A stretch of DNA of 48,256 nucleotides from Corynebacterium sp. (GTDB lineage Bacteria; Actinomycetota; Actinomycetes; Mycobacteriales; Mycobacteriaceae). The notes under the pieces were generated by a model. It was given only the letters and a program-made list of their open reading frames with translations. It was not told the origin of the DNA and did not search any database. Below are positions 15,456 to 25,355 of the stretch, one piece after another (the first letter of the stretch is position 1; each line of letters opens with the position of its first letter). The DNA lies in contig JAUMZY010000014.1 of NCBI GenBank assembly GCA_030527885.1, positions 1-48,256 on the forward strand, in the 5' to 3' direction. The position numbers and the translations under genes were made by a program.

Positions 15456-16271
15456 ATGACCATGACGACGGAAGTTTTTCAGCCCACCATTGGTGCGGAG
15501 TTTGCCCAGTACAAGGATGTGCTGGAGCGAAATGCACGGCGCACCATCGAGATACAGCTCAAGGGTGTGCCGGTTGATGGCGGTGATATTCCTGCGGCCG
15601 TGGCGGCGAATCCCGCTGGCAGCCGGGTGGGCGGCCCGGCGCTGGTCACGGCTGATTATCCCTGGCCGGTGGCGCCGGATGGCGCACATATGTTCCATTT
15701 GGCGCAATTTAACTTGACGGAGTTGCCGCCGCTGGCGGGTTATCCGGATTCGGGTGTGCTGCAATTTTTTGCGGCGGCGGATGATACGTACGGATTGGAC
15801 TACCAGGAAGCGGGGTCACGGGTGCGGCTGATACCTGCGGCCCAGGTGGATTCCGGCCACTTGGAGTGGCATAACCACGAACATGAGTACGAAGAATCCC
15901 CCATCACTGGTGGGTATTTCGAGGTCACCGGGCAACTGTATGATCAGCTGCCGCTGTCCCCTGATAAGGAACTTAAGGGGTTGCATGATTCCCTGCCCAC
16001 GGATTATGACGAACCGGGTTTTAATGCGCTGTGGGATTTCCTGCTGAATTTACCCACGACTGTCCTGGGGCCAGGGTGGGCGTTTTTCACCCAGTGGGAT
16101 CCCCGCCCTGATGATTCTGACCTGCAATTATTGTTCCATTTGGATACGTTCTCGGATAATGGGGTGGAGGTTATGTTTGGTGATGTGGGTGTGGTGAATT
16201 TCTTCATCACACCGACGGATTTGGCAAACCAGCATTTCGAAAACACCTTCTACCATTGGGATTGTTACTGA
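15456..16271 (+). CDS. DUF1963 (YwqG-like) protein, copy 1
   Basis: This soluble protein of about 271 residues belongs to the YwqG/DUF1963 family. Typical pieces are SRVGGPALVTADYPWP, HLAQFNLTELP, GYPDSGVLQFFAA and the end of the form FFITPTDLANQHFE. The function of the family is unknown. It is a clear paralog of the protein at 22.1-22.9 kb, which shares these blocks almost residue for residue. Starts at ATG 15456 or 15462 are equally possible. The stop overlaps the next gene's ATG by one base, so the two are coupled. Confidence 0.85.
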   Translation: MTMTTEVFQPTIGAEFAQYKDVLERNARRTIEIQLKGVPVDGGDIPAAVAANPAGSRVGGPALVTADYPWPVAPDGAHMFHLAQFNLTELPPLAGYPDSGVLQFFAAADDTYGLDYQEAGSRVRLIPAAQVDSGHLEWHNHEHEYEESPITGGYFEVTGQLYDQLPLSPDKELKGLHDSLPTDYDEPGFNALWDFLLNLPTTVLGPGWAFFTQWDPRPDDSDLQLLFHLDTFSDNGVEVMFGDVGVVNFFITPTDLANQHFENTFYHWDCY

Positions 16272-16597
16272 TGAGCGATTTTGCCCCGGATTATCGCCTG
16301 CTGGGCGACATGTATGAGGATGACTACTTACCCAATTTCCTGGTGGATAAGATCAAGGCGGAAATCACGAAAATGGTGGCCGTGCTGGAATCAGAAGTAA
16401 CTGACGTGCAGGTTATCCAAACTCACGTGGATGCGATGACTGGGGCGATTAATGCCCTGGAGTCGGAGTTCGATGAGCACAATAGTGAGATTGAGACGGT
16501 GGCTCGGGATTCCATCGCGGAGTCCGTGGATTTCGTGCTGCACACCCATGGTGTCGATATTGATATTGAGGAGGCACTCAGGCAGCGGGATTGGTAG
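16271..16597 (+). CDS. DUF5713-like small protein
   Basis: This acidic protein of 108 residues begins MSDFAPDYRLLGDMYEDDYL and continues with NFLVDKIKAEI, matching my recollection of DUF5713 proteins, which are often found beside YwqG/DUF1963 genes. Its ATG overlaps the TGA of the DUF1963 gene (TGATG). No membrane segment or catalytic motif is visible. The function is unknown. Confidence 0.75.
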   Translation: MSDFAPDYRLLGDMYEDDYLPNFLVDKIKAEITKMVAVLESEVTDVQVIQTHVDAMTGAINALESEFDEHNSEIETVARDSIAESVDFVLHTHGVDIDIEEALRQRDW

Positions 16598-16658
16598 TGC
16601 TTGCTTATCGCCGCCCCCAGGTTGGTTTGGCTGATGGTAGTGGTGGGGTGTGGGCTTT

Positions 16659-16674
16659 TCCTACCGTGGTAGGA
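16659..16674. promoter_or_regulatory. Palindrome upstream of the ABC/two-component operon
   Basis: TCCTACC-GT-GGTAGGA has perfect 7-base arms and ends 31 bases before ATG 16706. The position and symmetry fit an operator for a dimeric regulator of the operon. The cognate protein is not identified; the downstream NarL-type regulator is one candidate. Confidence 0.5.
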
Positions 16675-16705
16675 GGAGAATTCGGACTGCTGAGCGGAAG
16701 CTTTT

Positions 16706-17452
16706 ATGCATGCTGCCGGCAAGACTGGCGGTATGAATGATTTTATGCGGCAACCATCAGCGTTAGAGCTGGTGGGGATTAGTGTTGCTTTTGGCAAACG
16801 GCAGGTTTTGCATGATGTTTCGTTGACGGCACGGGTGGGACGTATTCACGCCCTGTTGGGCCGTAATGGTGCAGGTAAATCAACTGCGTTTAAGGCTGCT
16901 TTGGGTTTAGTGCCGGTGGCGGCTGGGCAGGTGCGGGTTTTGGGGCGCCCATTGAATACCGCGGTGTTGAAAGATGTTGGGGTGTCTATCAATGGGCCGG
17001 CACTGTATGGGCAGTTGTCGGCACGGGATAACGTGCGGGTGCATCAGCTGGCGTTGGGGTTACCTAAACGTGATGTTGATCGAGTGTTGCGGGTAGTTGG
17101 TTTGGGTGATGTGGGCCGGAAGAAGGCTCGGACGTTTTCCACTGGGATGAAAGGGCGGTTGGCATTGGCGTGTGCACTGCTGGGCACCCCGCAGGTTTTG
17201 TTGTTGGATGAACCGCAGAATGGGTTGGATCCGCAGGGGGTGACTGATTTACGTCGGTTGTTGCGGGAATTTGTGGATTCTGGCCGGTCGGTGCTGATCA
17301 GTTCGCATCAGTTGGCGGAGGTGGCGCGGATTGCTGATGATGTGACAGTTATTCATGATGGTCGGACGGTGTTTTCTGGGACGGCGGATGATTTCGCGCC
17401 GGGTGGGGATTTGGAAGCACAGTTTTTCCATGCGACGGGTGGGCTGTCATGA
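16706..17452 (+). CDS. ABC transporter ATP-binding protein
   Basis: This ATPase of about 248 residues has Walker A LLGRNGAGKST, a Q-loop region followed by the signature FSTGMKGRLALA, Walker B VLLLDEP and the H-loop ISSHQL. The divergent signature (STGMK rather than LSGGQ) is common in export-type ABC proteins of the lantibiotic-immunity and bacitracin-efflux class. ATG 16706 has GGAAG just upstream; ATG 16733 is an alternative. The stop overlaps the permease ATG (ATGA). It is intact although three of the next four genes are frameshifted. Confidence 0.85.
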   Translation: MHAAGKTGGMNDFMRQPSALELVGISVAFGKRQVLHDVSLTARVGRIHALLGRNGAGKSTAFKAALGLVPVAAGQVRVLGRPLNTAVLKDVGVSINGPALYGQLSARDNVRVHQLALGLPKRDVDRVLRVVGLGDVGRKKARTFSTGMKGRLALACALLGTPQVLLLDEPQNGLDPQGVTDLRRLLREFVDSGRSVLISSHQLAEVARIADDVTVIHDGRTVFSGTADDFAPGGDLEAQFFHATGGLS

Positions 17453-18918
17453 ACAGTATGTTTCGTTATCAGTTGCAGGCTGAGTTGGTGAGATTAAAGA
17501 ATTCTGCTTCAGTGTGGTTTTCGTGCGTAGACTTGGTGTTTGGAGTATTGACCATTGTGCTTTCAGCAGAGGCACGAACGGCAGGGTTTGAATCTGCTAG
17601 TTTCTCGTGGCAGGTGATCTATTTCACCGGGTTGGCTGGGCCGTTGATGATGGTATTGGCGGCGTTATCTGAGATTCGGGATCGTATGGCACGGAATGGG
17701 GGTGTGCAGTGGCGGGGTTTGGATATGCGGATGGTGCAATTGGCACGGTTGTTCGGGGTGGTGCTTGTGTCGGCGATGTTTCAGATTTGTAGTTTTGGGT
17801 CGGTGGTGTTGTTTGCTGAAGCGCTGCTGGCCAAGGCCGTTGTGGGGGCGGGTTTTAGTTGGGTTGGTAGTTTGGGCATTCTGGGGGTTGGGGCATTGTT
17901 GGCCCGACGGTTTGGTCTGGTTGGTGCGCTGGTTGGCGGCGTAGTGTGGCAGATTGTTGGTATGGGGTGTGTGGAATCGTGGTGGTGGTTTCTGTGCCCG
18001 CCGGCGTGGTCGATTCGGATTCTGTTGGATCCGATTGGGGTGAATGCTAACGGCACCCCGATTTCACCGGATAACCCAGTGCTGGCAGAGCCGGAGGTTT
18101 ATGGTTTGGTGTTGTGTGCAGCCTTGGGTGTGGGCATGTTTGCGCTGGTCAGTACAACTGCGACATGGTTGGAGACAACCCCACCGCAGTCGATACATGC
18201 GAGACAAGTGACCGGAACGAACGTGGATTCTTTTGCAATTGGTGAGGCGGTGGGCGTCGATAAGCGACAGCCTGTTGCATACCCATTGCGATCAATTATG
18301 TTGACACAGCGAGGCGCGGGGGTTATTCCGCTGATTCTTGTGACGCTTGGGGTGTTGGCTGGTCTCGCTGTTGTGTACGGGGCGGGGTTGGCGGCGGAGT
18401 TGTTTACGTTTTTCGTTTTCCGCTTGGGGTGGGTTTGTTGCCGCTGTTGACGTGGCATCGTTATCGCCCTGCGCATGTTCTTCTTTATGTGCATAATTCG
18501 CGGTCGTTTGGGATGTATGTGGTTGGGCATTATGCCTGTTTGATGGTGATTGTTGTGGTGTTTGGGGCTTTCTTATTGGCTCGTGGTGCTGATGTGCTGT
18601 TGGTGCTACCGAAGGTGGCGTTATGGTTGTTGGTGGGAACAGCGCTCATAAATGTAGCTCTTGTTTTGGTGGTGCGGTTTGGTGTGAGAGCAAATGCGGT
18701 AGTGACCATTGTGTTAACAATCATGTCGGTGATGTTGGGTGGGGATGCGTTGGCGGATACGTTCTTGTGGTTATTTATTGGCCGTTCCGGCGTGTCCAGA
18801 CATCGGTGAGACTGGTGGGCGGTTAGGTGTGGCAGTGGTTGCCAGTGTGGTTTTCTGTGTGATTAGTGCCGTTGCTTTGTGCAGTGGGATAAGAAGTGTG
18901 CGGAAGCAGGCGTAAATC
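17449..18918 (+). pseudogene. ABC transporter permease, two frameshifts
   Basis: The reading frame from 17449 encodes a multi-helix membrane protein up to FTFFVF near 18420, where it runs to a stop at 18448-18450. One missing base near 18416-18421 (a CC where CCC would restore it) moves the coding frame to the one reading PLGVGLLPLLTWHRYRPAHV, which stays open to about 18780. There a second, compensating shift returns to the first frame as PACPDIGETGG and a final hydrophobic helix ending SVRKQA at 18918. The joined product would be about 489 residues. Hydrophobic periodicity across both joins supports one ancestral gene. Confidence 0.75.
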
Positions 18919-19274
18919 ATGAAGATATTCGTTGTGGTGTGTGGGGCATTATTGGCCGCTGGCTGCACTACTCCATATGTACAGTCGCTGCGGGGCGGGA
19001 TCCCGGGAGTCTCATTCTGCCTATTGATGCCACCACTGGACAGTGTGATCACAACACGGTTGTTCGAGAGGGATTGCATATTCGGGTTTATGGACAGCCT
19101 GGTGACCATGTGTCATACAGGGCTTTTACTGCTGGTCGAGAGTTGTATCAAGGCGAATTGGTGGAATCGGGAACGTTGGTGCGGCAGGTTGATGTGCCAG
19201 CTGAAACAAGGAAAATCGTGCTGCAGGCAAGCGGAGAGGTAGGAGCAACCTCTGAATGTTATCTTGCATGGTGA
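18919..19274 (+). pseudogene. Small lipoprotein gene with a frameshift
   Basis: ATG 18919 begins MKIFVVVCGALLAAGC, a lipoprotein signal with lipobox LAAGC. Near 18975-19005 the coding frame shifts; the other frame continues as GRDPGSLILPIDATTG and ends GATSECYLAW at 19274. The joined protein would be about 115 residues. It lies between permease and kinase genes, where an accessory ligand-binding or immunity lipoprotein is common. Its family is not recognised. Confidence 0.6.
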
Positions 19275-20375
19275 AAAATGTCGTATCTAAGCAGTACATC
19301 ACGGCGATGGTTACAACAGTACTGGCCAGTTCTCACTTAGTTGATATGGTGATGCACCCCACCCTGTTGAATCTCATCCGGGCGGTATTGGCTATATTGT
19401 TGGTCGCAACAACGTTTTATGTAGAGCGTCCCACTATGTGGGGTGGGTTCCTGGTGTTGTTGCTTCTGGGTGCGATGCAGATTGTCACCGTTGTGAATTT
19501 GCCGGAGAATCCTGGGTATTCTCCACTGTTTTTGTTGGCGCCATGGGTGTTGTATCGTGCGGCGCGTAATCTTCAGATTCCGTTGCGAAAAACCTGGTTG
19601 TTGGCGGGTTTTGCTGCGGTGGGGTCGTATTCTTCGCCGCTCATGTGGCGGATTGCCATGTACCCGTTTGGGTATGGTTTGAAACGCATCACTGGTATGG
19701 ATGTTGTGGTCATGTTGGCGATACATTGGCTGCTCATCATGGTTGTGGTGCTGTGGGGCATGTATCTCAGAGCGCGAGAAAGGGCAGCCGAGCAGGAGAA
19801 ACAGCGCATTCGTGACGAGGAACGCGCATTGATCGCTATTGAGATTCACGATATTCTCGCGCATTTATTAGCGCTGATCCGGATGCAGGCATCCGCGGGG
19901 TTGTATGCCCCGACGCAGGCAGAGGCCGCATTGTCGACGATTCAGAAGGTGGCGGGAGAAGGCATAGCTGATGTGCGGATACTCAGTGCGGGGTTCTGAG
20001 GTTACCACTAATAGTGGTGGTCTTTCGGATGTCATTCATCAATTTACTGCTGGTGGGATGACTATTGATGCGGATGTTGCAGATGTTTCCCAGCTAACAC
20101 CATCGTTAAGACTGGCTGCGCACCGGGTGTTAACGGAAACATTGACGAATGCCGCTAAGCATCAGGATCATCCGCATGTTACTGTTCGTGTTCAGGTTGG
20201 GGCTGCGCTGGTCATTGATGTTGTTTCAACGGGCAGGTTAATCAGTGGGGCTACGGGAAATAATATTGGGCTTGAGAGTTTAGCAGAACAATGTGTGGCG
20301 CTTGGTGGTAGTTTCGATTTTGCATTGCATGAGGATGCTGCTGTCACTCATGCCACCATTCCTATGCGGACATAA
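19256..20375 (+). pseudogene. Histidine kinase (NarL-system type) with a frameshift
   Basis: The first frame (19256-19999) encodes about five membrane helices and the dimerisation/phosphoacceptor helix with EIHDILAHLLALIRMQ, in which the His is present. It stops at 19997 right after DVRILSAGF. A one-base shift near 19991-19999 gives EVTTNSGGLSDVIHQF and then the HATPase domain: N-box VLTETLTNAAKH, and the glycine box IGLESLAEQ with LGG. The joined kinase would be about 370 residues. As written, the sensor cannot reach its ATPase domain. It is followed directly by an intact response regulator. Confidence 0.8.
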
Positions 20376-21041
20376 ATGAGCATTACAATTTTTATTGCTG
20401 ATGATCAGGTGCTTTTGGCTTCTGCATTGGCTACCATTCTTAGTTCGCAAGCTGATTTGGAGGTTGTTGCGACGGGCAGCACGGGTCAGTCTGCGGTAGA
20501 TTATGCAGCGCGGGTTGATGTGATTATCCTTGATGTTCGCATGCCGGGCATGGATGGGGTTGTAGCCCTGCGACGCATAAAATCGCTGGATAATCTGCCT
20601 AAAGTGATCATGTTGACCACGTTTAATTCTCCTAGTGCGGTGGAGGAGGCCATTATTGCAGGGGCTGATGGTTTTCTGTTGAAGGATGCGGATCCAGAGT
20701 ATTTGATCAGTGCAGTGCGGTCAGTGGCGCGGGGTGAATCTGTGCTATCGGCTGGGGTGACGAGTCAAGTTTTGGAGTCATGGCGGCATTCCCTCACGGC
20801 TGCTGGTCCTCCGCTGCCGGCTCATGTGCAGCAGGGTTTGTCGTTGTTGACGCCCCGGGAGTCGAGTGTTTTGCAGCTGGTGGCTCGAGGATTGTCTAAT
20901 CAGGAAATTGCCGATGAGTTGTATATTTCGCAGACGACGGTGCAGAGTCACATCAGTAGTTTGTTATCAAAGTTGAACGCCCGCGATCGCATCGCGCTTA
21001 TCATTCTGGCGCGGGAGGCGGGCGTCGATAAGCGTGGCTAA
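20376..21041 (+). CDS. LuxR/NarL-family response regulator
   Basis: This 221-residue regulator has a receiver domain with DD at residues 9-10, phosphoacceptor Asp in IILDVRMPGMDG (near 53) and Lys in FLLKDAD (near 104). The LuxR-type helix-turn-helix is at the C-terminus (LTPRESSVLQLVARGLSNQE onward). It starts directly after the kinase stop (TAAATG). The last codons, AGVDKRG, are written by a copy of the dispersed motif. With the kinase broken, it may be unphosphorylated, or driven by another kinase. Confidence 0.88.
   Translation: MSITIFIADDQVLLASALATILSSQADLEVVATGSTGQSAVDYAARVDVIILDVRMPGMDGVVALRRIKSLDNLPKVIMLTTFNSPSAVEEAIIAGADGFLLKDADPEYLISAVRSVARGESVLSAGVTSQVLESWRHSLTAAGPPLPAHVQQGLSLLTPRESSVLQLVARGLSNQEIADELYISQTTVQSHISSLLSKLNARDRIALIILAREAGVDKRG
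21021..21033 (+). repeat. Dispersed motif within a gene end (T variant)
   Basis: GGCGTCGATAAGC encodes part of the C-terminus of the response regulator. A second T-variant copy lies inside the permease at 18253-18265. Confidence 0.8.
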
Positions 21042-21043
21042 TG

Positions 21044-21943
21044 TTATTGGGCTCGGATGACCATTTCGGCTGCTTGGTTGGCGATGAGTTCGGGTTCGGT
21101 GGCGGGAATGGTGTGAGCGGATTTAGTGGCGGGCACCCACCTGCCAGTGCGGACGTTCCTGGCTAAGCGTTGGTGCGATTCCACCAGTGGTTGCCGGAAT
21201 TTGGCGAGTAATGTGGGCACTTTCATGCCGGTAATCACGCACACATCCACCCCATCCAGGGGCAATGGTTGTGTTCTTAACCATTCCAATTCGGAGACAA
21301 AGACGTCTGCCTCGGCGGCGGATTCGTTCAGGGCGTCGGTGGAGGAGCTGCCGGCGATGGCGGCGGCCCGGATGGGTTTGGGGAGCCCATCACCCATGGC
21401 GCCGAGCACCCATTTGGCGATCTTTAATTTGTCCAGTAATCGCAGGGCAATGGGGGTAACAGCACACACCATTTTCACAATTTTGTTCGAATATAGATCG
21501 GCATCCTCGGCGCTGTGGTCCACCAACACGATACCGTCGATGGGGCGGCCGTGGGCGACTCTGCGAGCAGCGTTGAACAGGGCGAGCGTGCCACCCCAGC
21601 TGTGCCCCACCAAGAATACCTTTTGGGGCACGAAGGAGTTGATGACATCGTCCAGGTCGTCGGACATTCTGGCTAGAGTGCGGGGTTGAGGATCGGGGTC
21701 GCTGCCGCCCATGCCCGCCCGGTTGTAGGCAACAATTTGGGCATCTGGCAGTTGGTCGGCGATGAGTTTTTGCACGGTGCCCCAGCAGAAGCCATTAGCG
21801 GCTAGTCCGGCGTCCAGCACCACGAGATTGGGGCCGCTGCCTCGCACCATGGCCCGTAAATGGCGGCCGTCAGCAGTGGTGATAAGTCGGTCCTCGCCCA
21901 TGATGCCCTGACCCATAAGTTTTTGTTTCTGCTTCGTTCTCAT
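21044..21943 (-). CDS. Alpha/beta-hydrolase
   Basis: This cytoplasmic hydrolase of 299 residues (or 285 from the MGEDRLITTADG methionine) has the nucleophile elbow GHSWGG, an upstream RAGMGGSDP segment typical of the family and a late His in TKSAHTIPATEP. The acid residue is probably in the strand before VCVITGMKVP. The substrate is unknown. It converges with the response regulator, with only two bases between the stops. Confidence 0.8.
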   Translation of the reverse strand: MRTKQKQKLMGQGIMGEDRLITTADGRHLRAMVRGSGPNLVVLDAGLAANGFCWGTVQKLIADQLPDAQIVAYNRAGMGGSDPDPQPRTLARMSDDLDDVINSFVPQKVFLVGHSWGGTLALFNAARRVAHGRPIDGIVLVDHSAEDADLYSNKIVKMVCAVTPIALRLLDKLKIAKWVLGAMGDGLPKPIRAAAIAGSSSTDALNESAAEADVFVSELEWLRTQPLPLDGVDVCVITGMKVPTLLAKFRQPLVESHQRLARNVRTGRWVPATKSAHTIPATEPELIANQAAEMVIRAQ

Positions 21944-22033
21944 GGCTACGAGACTACCCCCATTTACCCCCTAGATGAGTTGCAGCCTTAGCGCAAAGCA
22001 ACAGAATCAGACATTGCGGGGTGGGTGCGCTGC

Positions 22034-22044
22034 GCTTTTCGACG
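22034..22044 (-). repeat. Single copy of the dispersed motif
   Basis: GCTTTTCGACG lies in the divergent gap between the hydrolase and DUF1963 copy 2. Confidence 0.75.
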
Positions 22045-22078
22045 AACCATGTCCAGGCCACACTGTACAGTAAAGCGC

Positions 22079-22915
22079 ATGAACAATGCAGAGACAGCAG
22101 AAACAGTATTGAAGCCACAACTTGATGAGAAATGCGCACCCTACAAGGCTGCGCTGGCGGCACAGGCCCGCCGGGTAGTGGCGTTGCACCTGACCGGAGT
22201 GCCGGTGGCAAAAGACTTCTCCGGCATTCCGCCGGAAGCCGCAGCCGCCCCTGCGGGCAGCCGCATTGGCGGGCCAGCGCTGGTCACGGACAATTATCCG
22301 TGGCCGGTCGATGCCGACGACCACCCGATGACACACCTGGCACAGCTCAACCTGGCAGAACTGCCGCAACTCGGCGGCTACCCGGATTCAGGTTTGCTGC
22401 AATTCTTCATTGCGGATGATGATGCCTTGGGTTTCAATTACGAAGAAAAGCCCAACTATCGGGGATTTGTGGTGCGGTTGATTCCCACAGCAGAGTTAAC
22501 TGCCGGCACGATCGCGGTGACCCCCACCACGGATGATTACCCGTTTGACGGTGGGTTTTTCACGGTGACGGGGCAGCTGTATGACCAGCTGCCCAACCCG
22601 AGCGATCACAAGTTCGAACAGGCCGGCCTGCCACTGTCCTGGCTGGACGAAGACCCAGACGTGGAACACTGCTGCGGGGTGCTGCATGATGAGCTGCCCG
22701 CCACCATCCTGGGGCCGGGATGGGCGAAGTTCACCCAAGACGACCCCCGGGAAGAAGACACCGACCTGCAACTGTTGTTCCAACTGGATTGGGAGAACCA
22801 CCATGGTGTGCAGGTGATGTTTGGGGACGCCGGGGTGGCGAACTTCTTCATCACCCCCACAGACCTAGCAACCCAGAATTTCGATAACGTGTTCTACAGC
22901 TGGGACTGCTGCTAG
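22079..22915 (+). CDS. DUF1963 (YwqG-like) protein, copy 2
   Basis: This 278-residue paralog of the protein at 15.5-16.3 kb has the same ordered blocks: SRIGGPALVTDNYPWP, HLAQLNLAELPQLGGYPDSG, the VTGQLYDQLP segment, ILGPGWAKF and FFITPTDLATQNF. The start at 22079 (MNNAETAETV) is the first methionine of the frame with plausible length. The two copies flank the ABC/two-component operon, so they may reflect a duplication that also moved or enclosed it. The function is unknown. Confidence 0.85.
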   Translation: MNNAETAETVLKPQLDEKCAPYKAALAAQARRVVALHLTGVPVAKDFSGIPPEAAAAPAGSRIGGPALVTDNYPWPVDADDHPMTHLAQLNLAELPQLGGYPDSGLLQFFIADDDALGFNYEEKPNYRGFVVRLIPTAELTAGTIAVTPTTDDYPFDGGFFTVTGQLYDQLPNPSDHKFEQAGLPLSWLDEDPDVEHCCGVLHDELPATILGPGWAKFTQDDPREEDTDLQLLFQLDWENHHGVQVMFGDAGVANFFITPTDLATQNFDNVFYSWDCC

Positions 22916-22937
22916 CTGCTAAACCACCATTGAGGCG

Positions 22938-25355
22938 CTAAGCACTGGTGGGTTTCCAGTGCCGCCCGGTGCTGGCCGCTTCGAGGGCTTCCTCAATTTC
23001 TTGTTCCAGCTTCGAACCCTCAATGTCGAGCTGCGGCAGAATCTTATCCAACCACCGGGGCATCCACCAGGTTGCCCGACCACAGAGGAACATGGCCGCT
23101 GGTACAAAGGCCATGCGGATGAAGAATGCGTCGAAAAAGACGCCCGCACCCAGAGCAAACCCGAAGATTTTAATGAACGGAATGGGCTGCCCAATGAACG
23201 CCACGAACACCGCAATCATGATCAGCGCAGCAGCCGTCACCACGCGCGCGCCCTGGGCGAAACCGTGGATGATGGATGCCTCCGTGCCGTTGTATTCACC
23301 CTCGCCTTCGCCGTGCGCATGGGTGAAGTGCTCCCGCATCGCGGACACCAAAAACACCTGGTAGTCCATGGCCAGGCCGAAACACACGCCGATCAAGAAG
23401 ATCGGCATGAACGCAATGATCGGCCCCGAGGTGCCCACAACACCCCACAGGCCTTCCTGCCAGAACAACACCGTCACACCAAACGCCGCCCCGACGGACA
23501 GCAGGAAGCCCACCCCAGCGATCAGCGGCACCAAAATACTGCGGAAAATAATCAACAGCAGCACAATGGCGAGGCCCACCACGATGGACAGATACAGCGG
23601 CAGGGCATTAGCCAGGCGGTTTACCACGTCTTGCTGCACCGGCACCAACCCTGTGATGCCGGAATCCACCCCGGTGGCTGCAATGACCTCTTCCTCCTTG
23701 ATGCGCAGGGAAGAAATCAGCTCGTTCGTGCCGGGGTCAATATTGGCCAGTTCCGGGGTGAGCACCAACTTGGCGGCATACCCATCGTCCGATGCCGCAA
23801 TGATCTGCACGTGCTTCACTCCCTGCGTGTTGTCAAATTTCGAAATCACGTACATGTACGACGCAAATGCTGCGGCTTTCTTCCGGTCGAAAGTTTGTGC
23901 CTCTGGGGAATCCGGCGGGGGCTCCTGAAACCGAATCAACGGTTGCAACACTTCTGAATCGGGGTTCACGTTGTGGGCGTCGATCACGACGAGGAATTGA
24001 GCGTCCGCGCCGGGACCGAAGCCTTCGTATAGTAGTTCTGCTTGTTTGCGCTGGGTGGTTTCCTTCGGGGATTGCCCATCCGACGGCAGGGATAGTTGCA
24101 GGTTTGCGGCAGGAATGGTGAGTGCGCCTAAGCCAAAAACCACCACCGCCACGATGAGCGACGGCATTTTGTGCACGAGTTTCACCCAGCGCTCCCCCAT
24201 GGGGTTCACCCGCGGGCGGTGGGTGATGAATTTGATTTCGCCTTTGAATACCCGTGGCCCCAACGCCCCTAAAACCGCAGGCAGCAGCGTTATAGACACC
24301 AACACCGCGATGGCCACGGTGAAGGCCGCCCCCAGGCCCATGTACGTGAGGAACGTAATATCTGCCACGTACAGCGCCACCAGGGCCACGATCACCGTCA
24401 GGCCTGCGAACACCACTGCGGATCCGGCGGTGCCGATGGCCACGCCCACGGCTTCTTCGCGTTTCACTCGGGATAATTCGTGCCGATAGCGGAAGAGGAT
24501 AAACAGGGCGTAGTCCACGCCCACCGCTAGGCCCAGCATGACTGCCAGCACTGGCGTGATGGTGTGCAGTGGCGCCCAAACGGTGGCCAAACTAATGGAT
24601 AGCGAACCAACACCCACGCTCATGATCGCCACAATCAGCGGCATGCCTGATGCCACCAGGGAGCCAAACGTAAAGATCAGAATGATAGCGGCGACCGCCA
24701 GGCCGATGATTTCGGAGGTTTCCTCCACCCGGATGGGATCACCGTAGCCGGCACCGCCGGCCTCTACTTCCAGGCCATCGGCCCGCCCCAAATCCATGGC
24801 GTCCGCCACCACTTGGCGCTGCTTGGTGCTCACATCGTCAGCTGTGGGTACATCCACCGAAAAGCTGGTGAACCCAATGCGCCCGTCTTCGCTGATCATG
24901 CTGAGGTTTTCAGCATCCTTCTTGGCATTTTCCTCCGGCAACCCCTGCCCCACGGAGGTATCAATGATGAGTTGTTGCAGCTCGGGGTTCTTCGTCACTG
25001 GGTTACCGAACCGCTGACCAGGTATTAAGCCCTCAAAGTTATCTTCGATGTGCTTGATGACTTTATCAATGGCCGCACTGTTTTTCGGGTCATCGAGCCG
25101 CTCCCCTTCCGGGGCTTTGAACGCAATGGTGATGCCAGCTTCCATAGCTGGGTTTTTCTCGTTAGGAAAGTTCTTTTGCAGCAGGTGGGTGGCACCTTGG
25201 GCTTTCGTGCCGCTGATGGAGAAAATGTTGTTGTAATTACCGCCCAAAGCAATGGAAGTACCACCGATGGCAGCCAGCAGTATCAGCCAGGCTACAATCA
25301 CAACCCATTTTGCCCGGTAGCAAAAACGCCCCAAGCGGTATAGCAGTTTCGCCAC
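22938..25355 (-). CDS. MmpL-family RND transporter
   Basis: This membrane protein of 805 residues has the MMPL layout: an N-terminal helix (WVVIVAWLILLAAIGG), a periplasmic loop, a cluster of helices including the GVDYALFILFRYRHEL segment, a second periplasmic loop after LQLSLPSDGQSP, and a second helix cluster with the GLAMDYQVFLVSAMREH segment. The paired GxDY and MDYQ motifs carry the proton-relay aspartates of the family. Corynebacterial members export lipids such as mycolate precursors, but the substrate of this copy cannot be assigned. The gene is intact and probably monocistronic. Confidence 0.9.
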   Translation of the reverse strand: MAKLLYRLGRFCYRAKWVVIVAWLILLAAIGGTSIALGGNYNNIFSISGTKAQGATHLLQKNFPNEKNPAMEAGITIAFKAPEGERLDDPKNSAAIDKVIKHIEDNFEGLIPGQRFGNPVTKNPELQQLIIDTSVGQGLPEENAKKDAENLSMISEDGRIGFTSFSVDVPTADDVSTKQRQVVADAMDLGRADGLEVEAGGAGYGDPIRVEETSEIIGLAVAAIILIFTFGSLVASGMPLIVAIMSVGVGSLSISLATVWAPLHTITPVLAVMLGLAVGVDYALFILFRYRHELSRVKREEAVGVAIGTAGSAVVFAGLTVIVALVALYVADITFLTYMGLGAAFTVAIAVLVSITLLPAVLGALGPRVFKGEIKFITHRPRVNPMGERWVKLVHKMPSLIVAVVVFGLGALTIPAANLQLSLPSDGQSPKETTQRKQAELLYEGFGPGADAQFLVVIDAHNVNPDSEVLQPLIRFQEPPPDSPEAQTFDRKKAAAFASYMYVISKFDNTQGVKHVQIIAASDDGYAAKLVLTPELANIDPGTNELISSLRIKEEEVIAATGVDSGITGLVPVQQDVVNRLANALPLYLSIVVGLAIVLLLIIFRSILVPLIAGVGFLLSVGAAFGVTVLFWQEGLWGVVGTSGPIIAFMPIFLIGVCFGLAMDYQVFLVSAMREHFTHAHGEGEGEYNGTEASIIHGFAQGARVVTAAALIMIAVFVAFIGQPIPFIKIFGFALGAGVFFDAFFIRMAFVPAAMFLCGRATWWMPRWLDKILPQLDIEGSKLEQEIEEALEAASTGRHWKPTSA

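Noticed and set aside
17449-20375. Programmed ribosomal frameshifting in the ABC/kinase operon
   Set aside because: The joins lack slippery heptamers followed by structure, and four separate shifts in three genes fit indels better.
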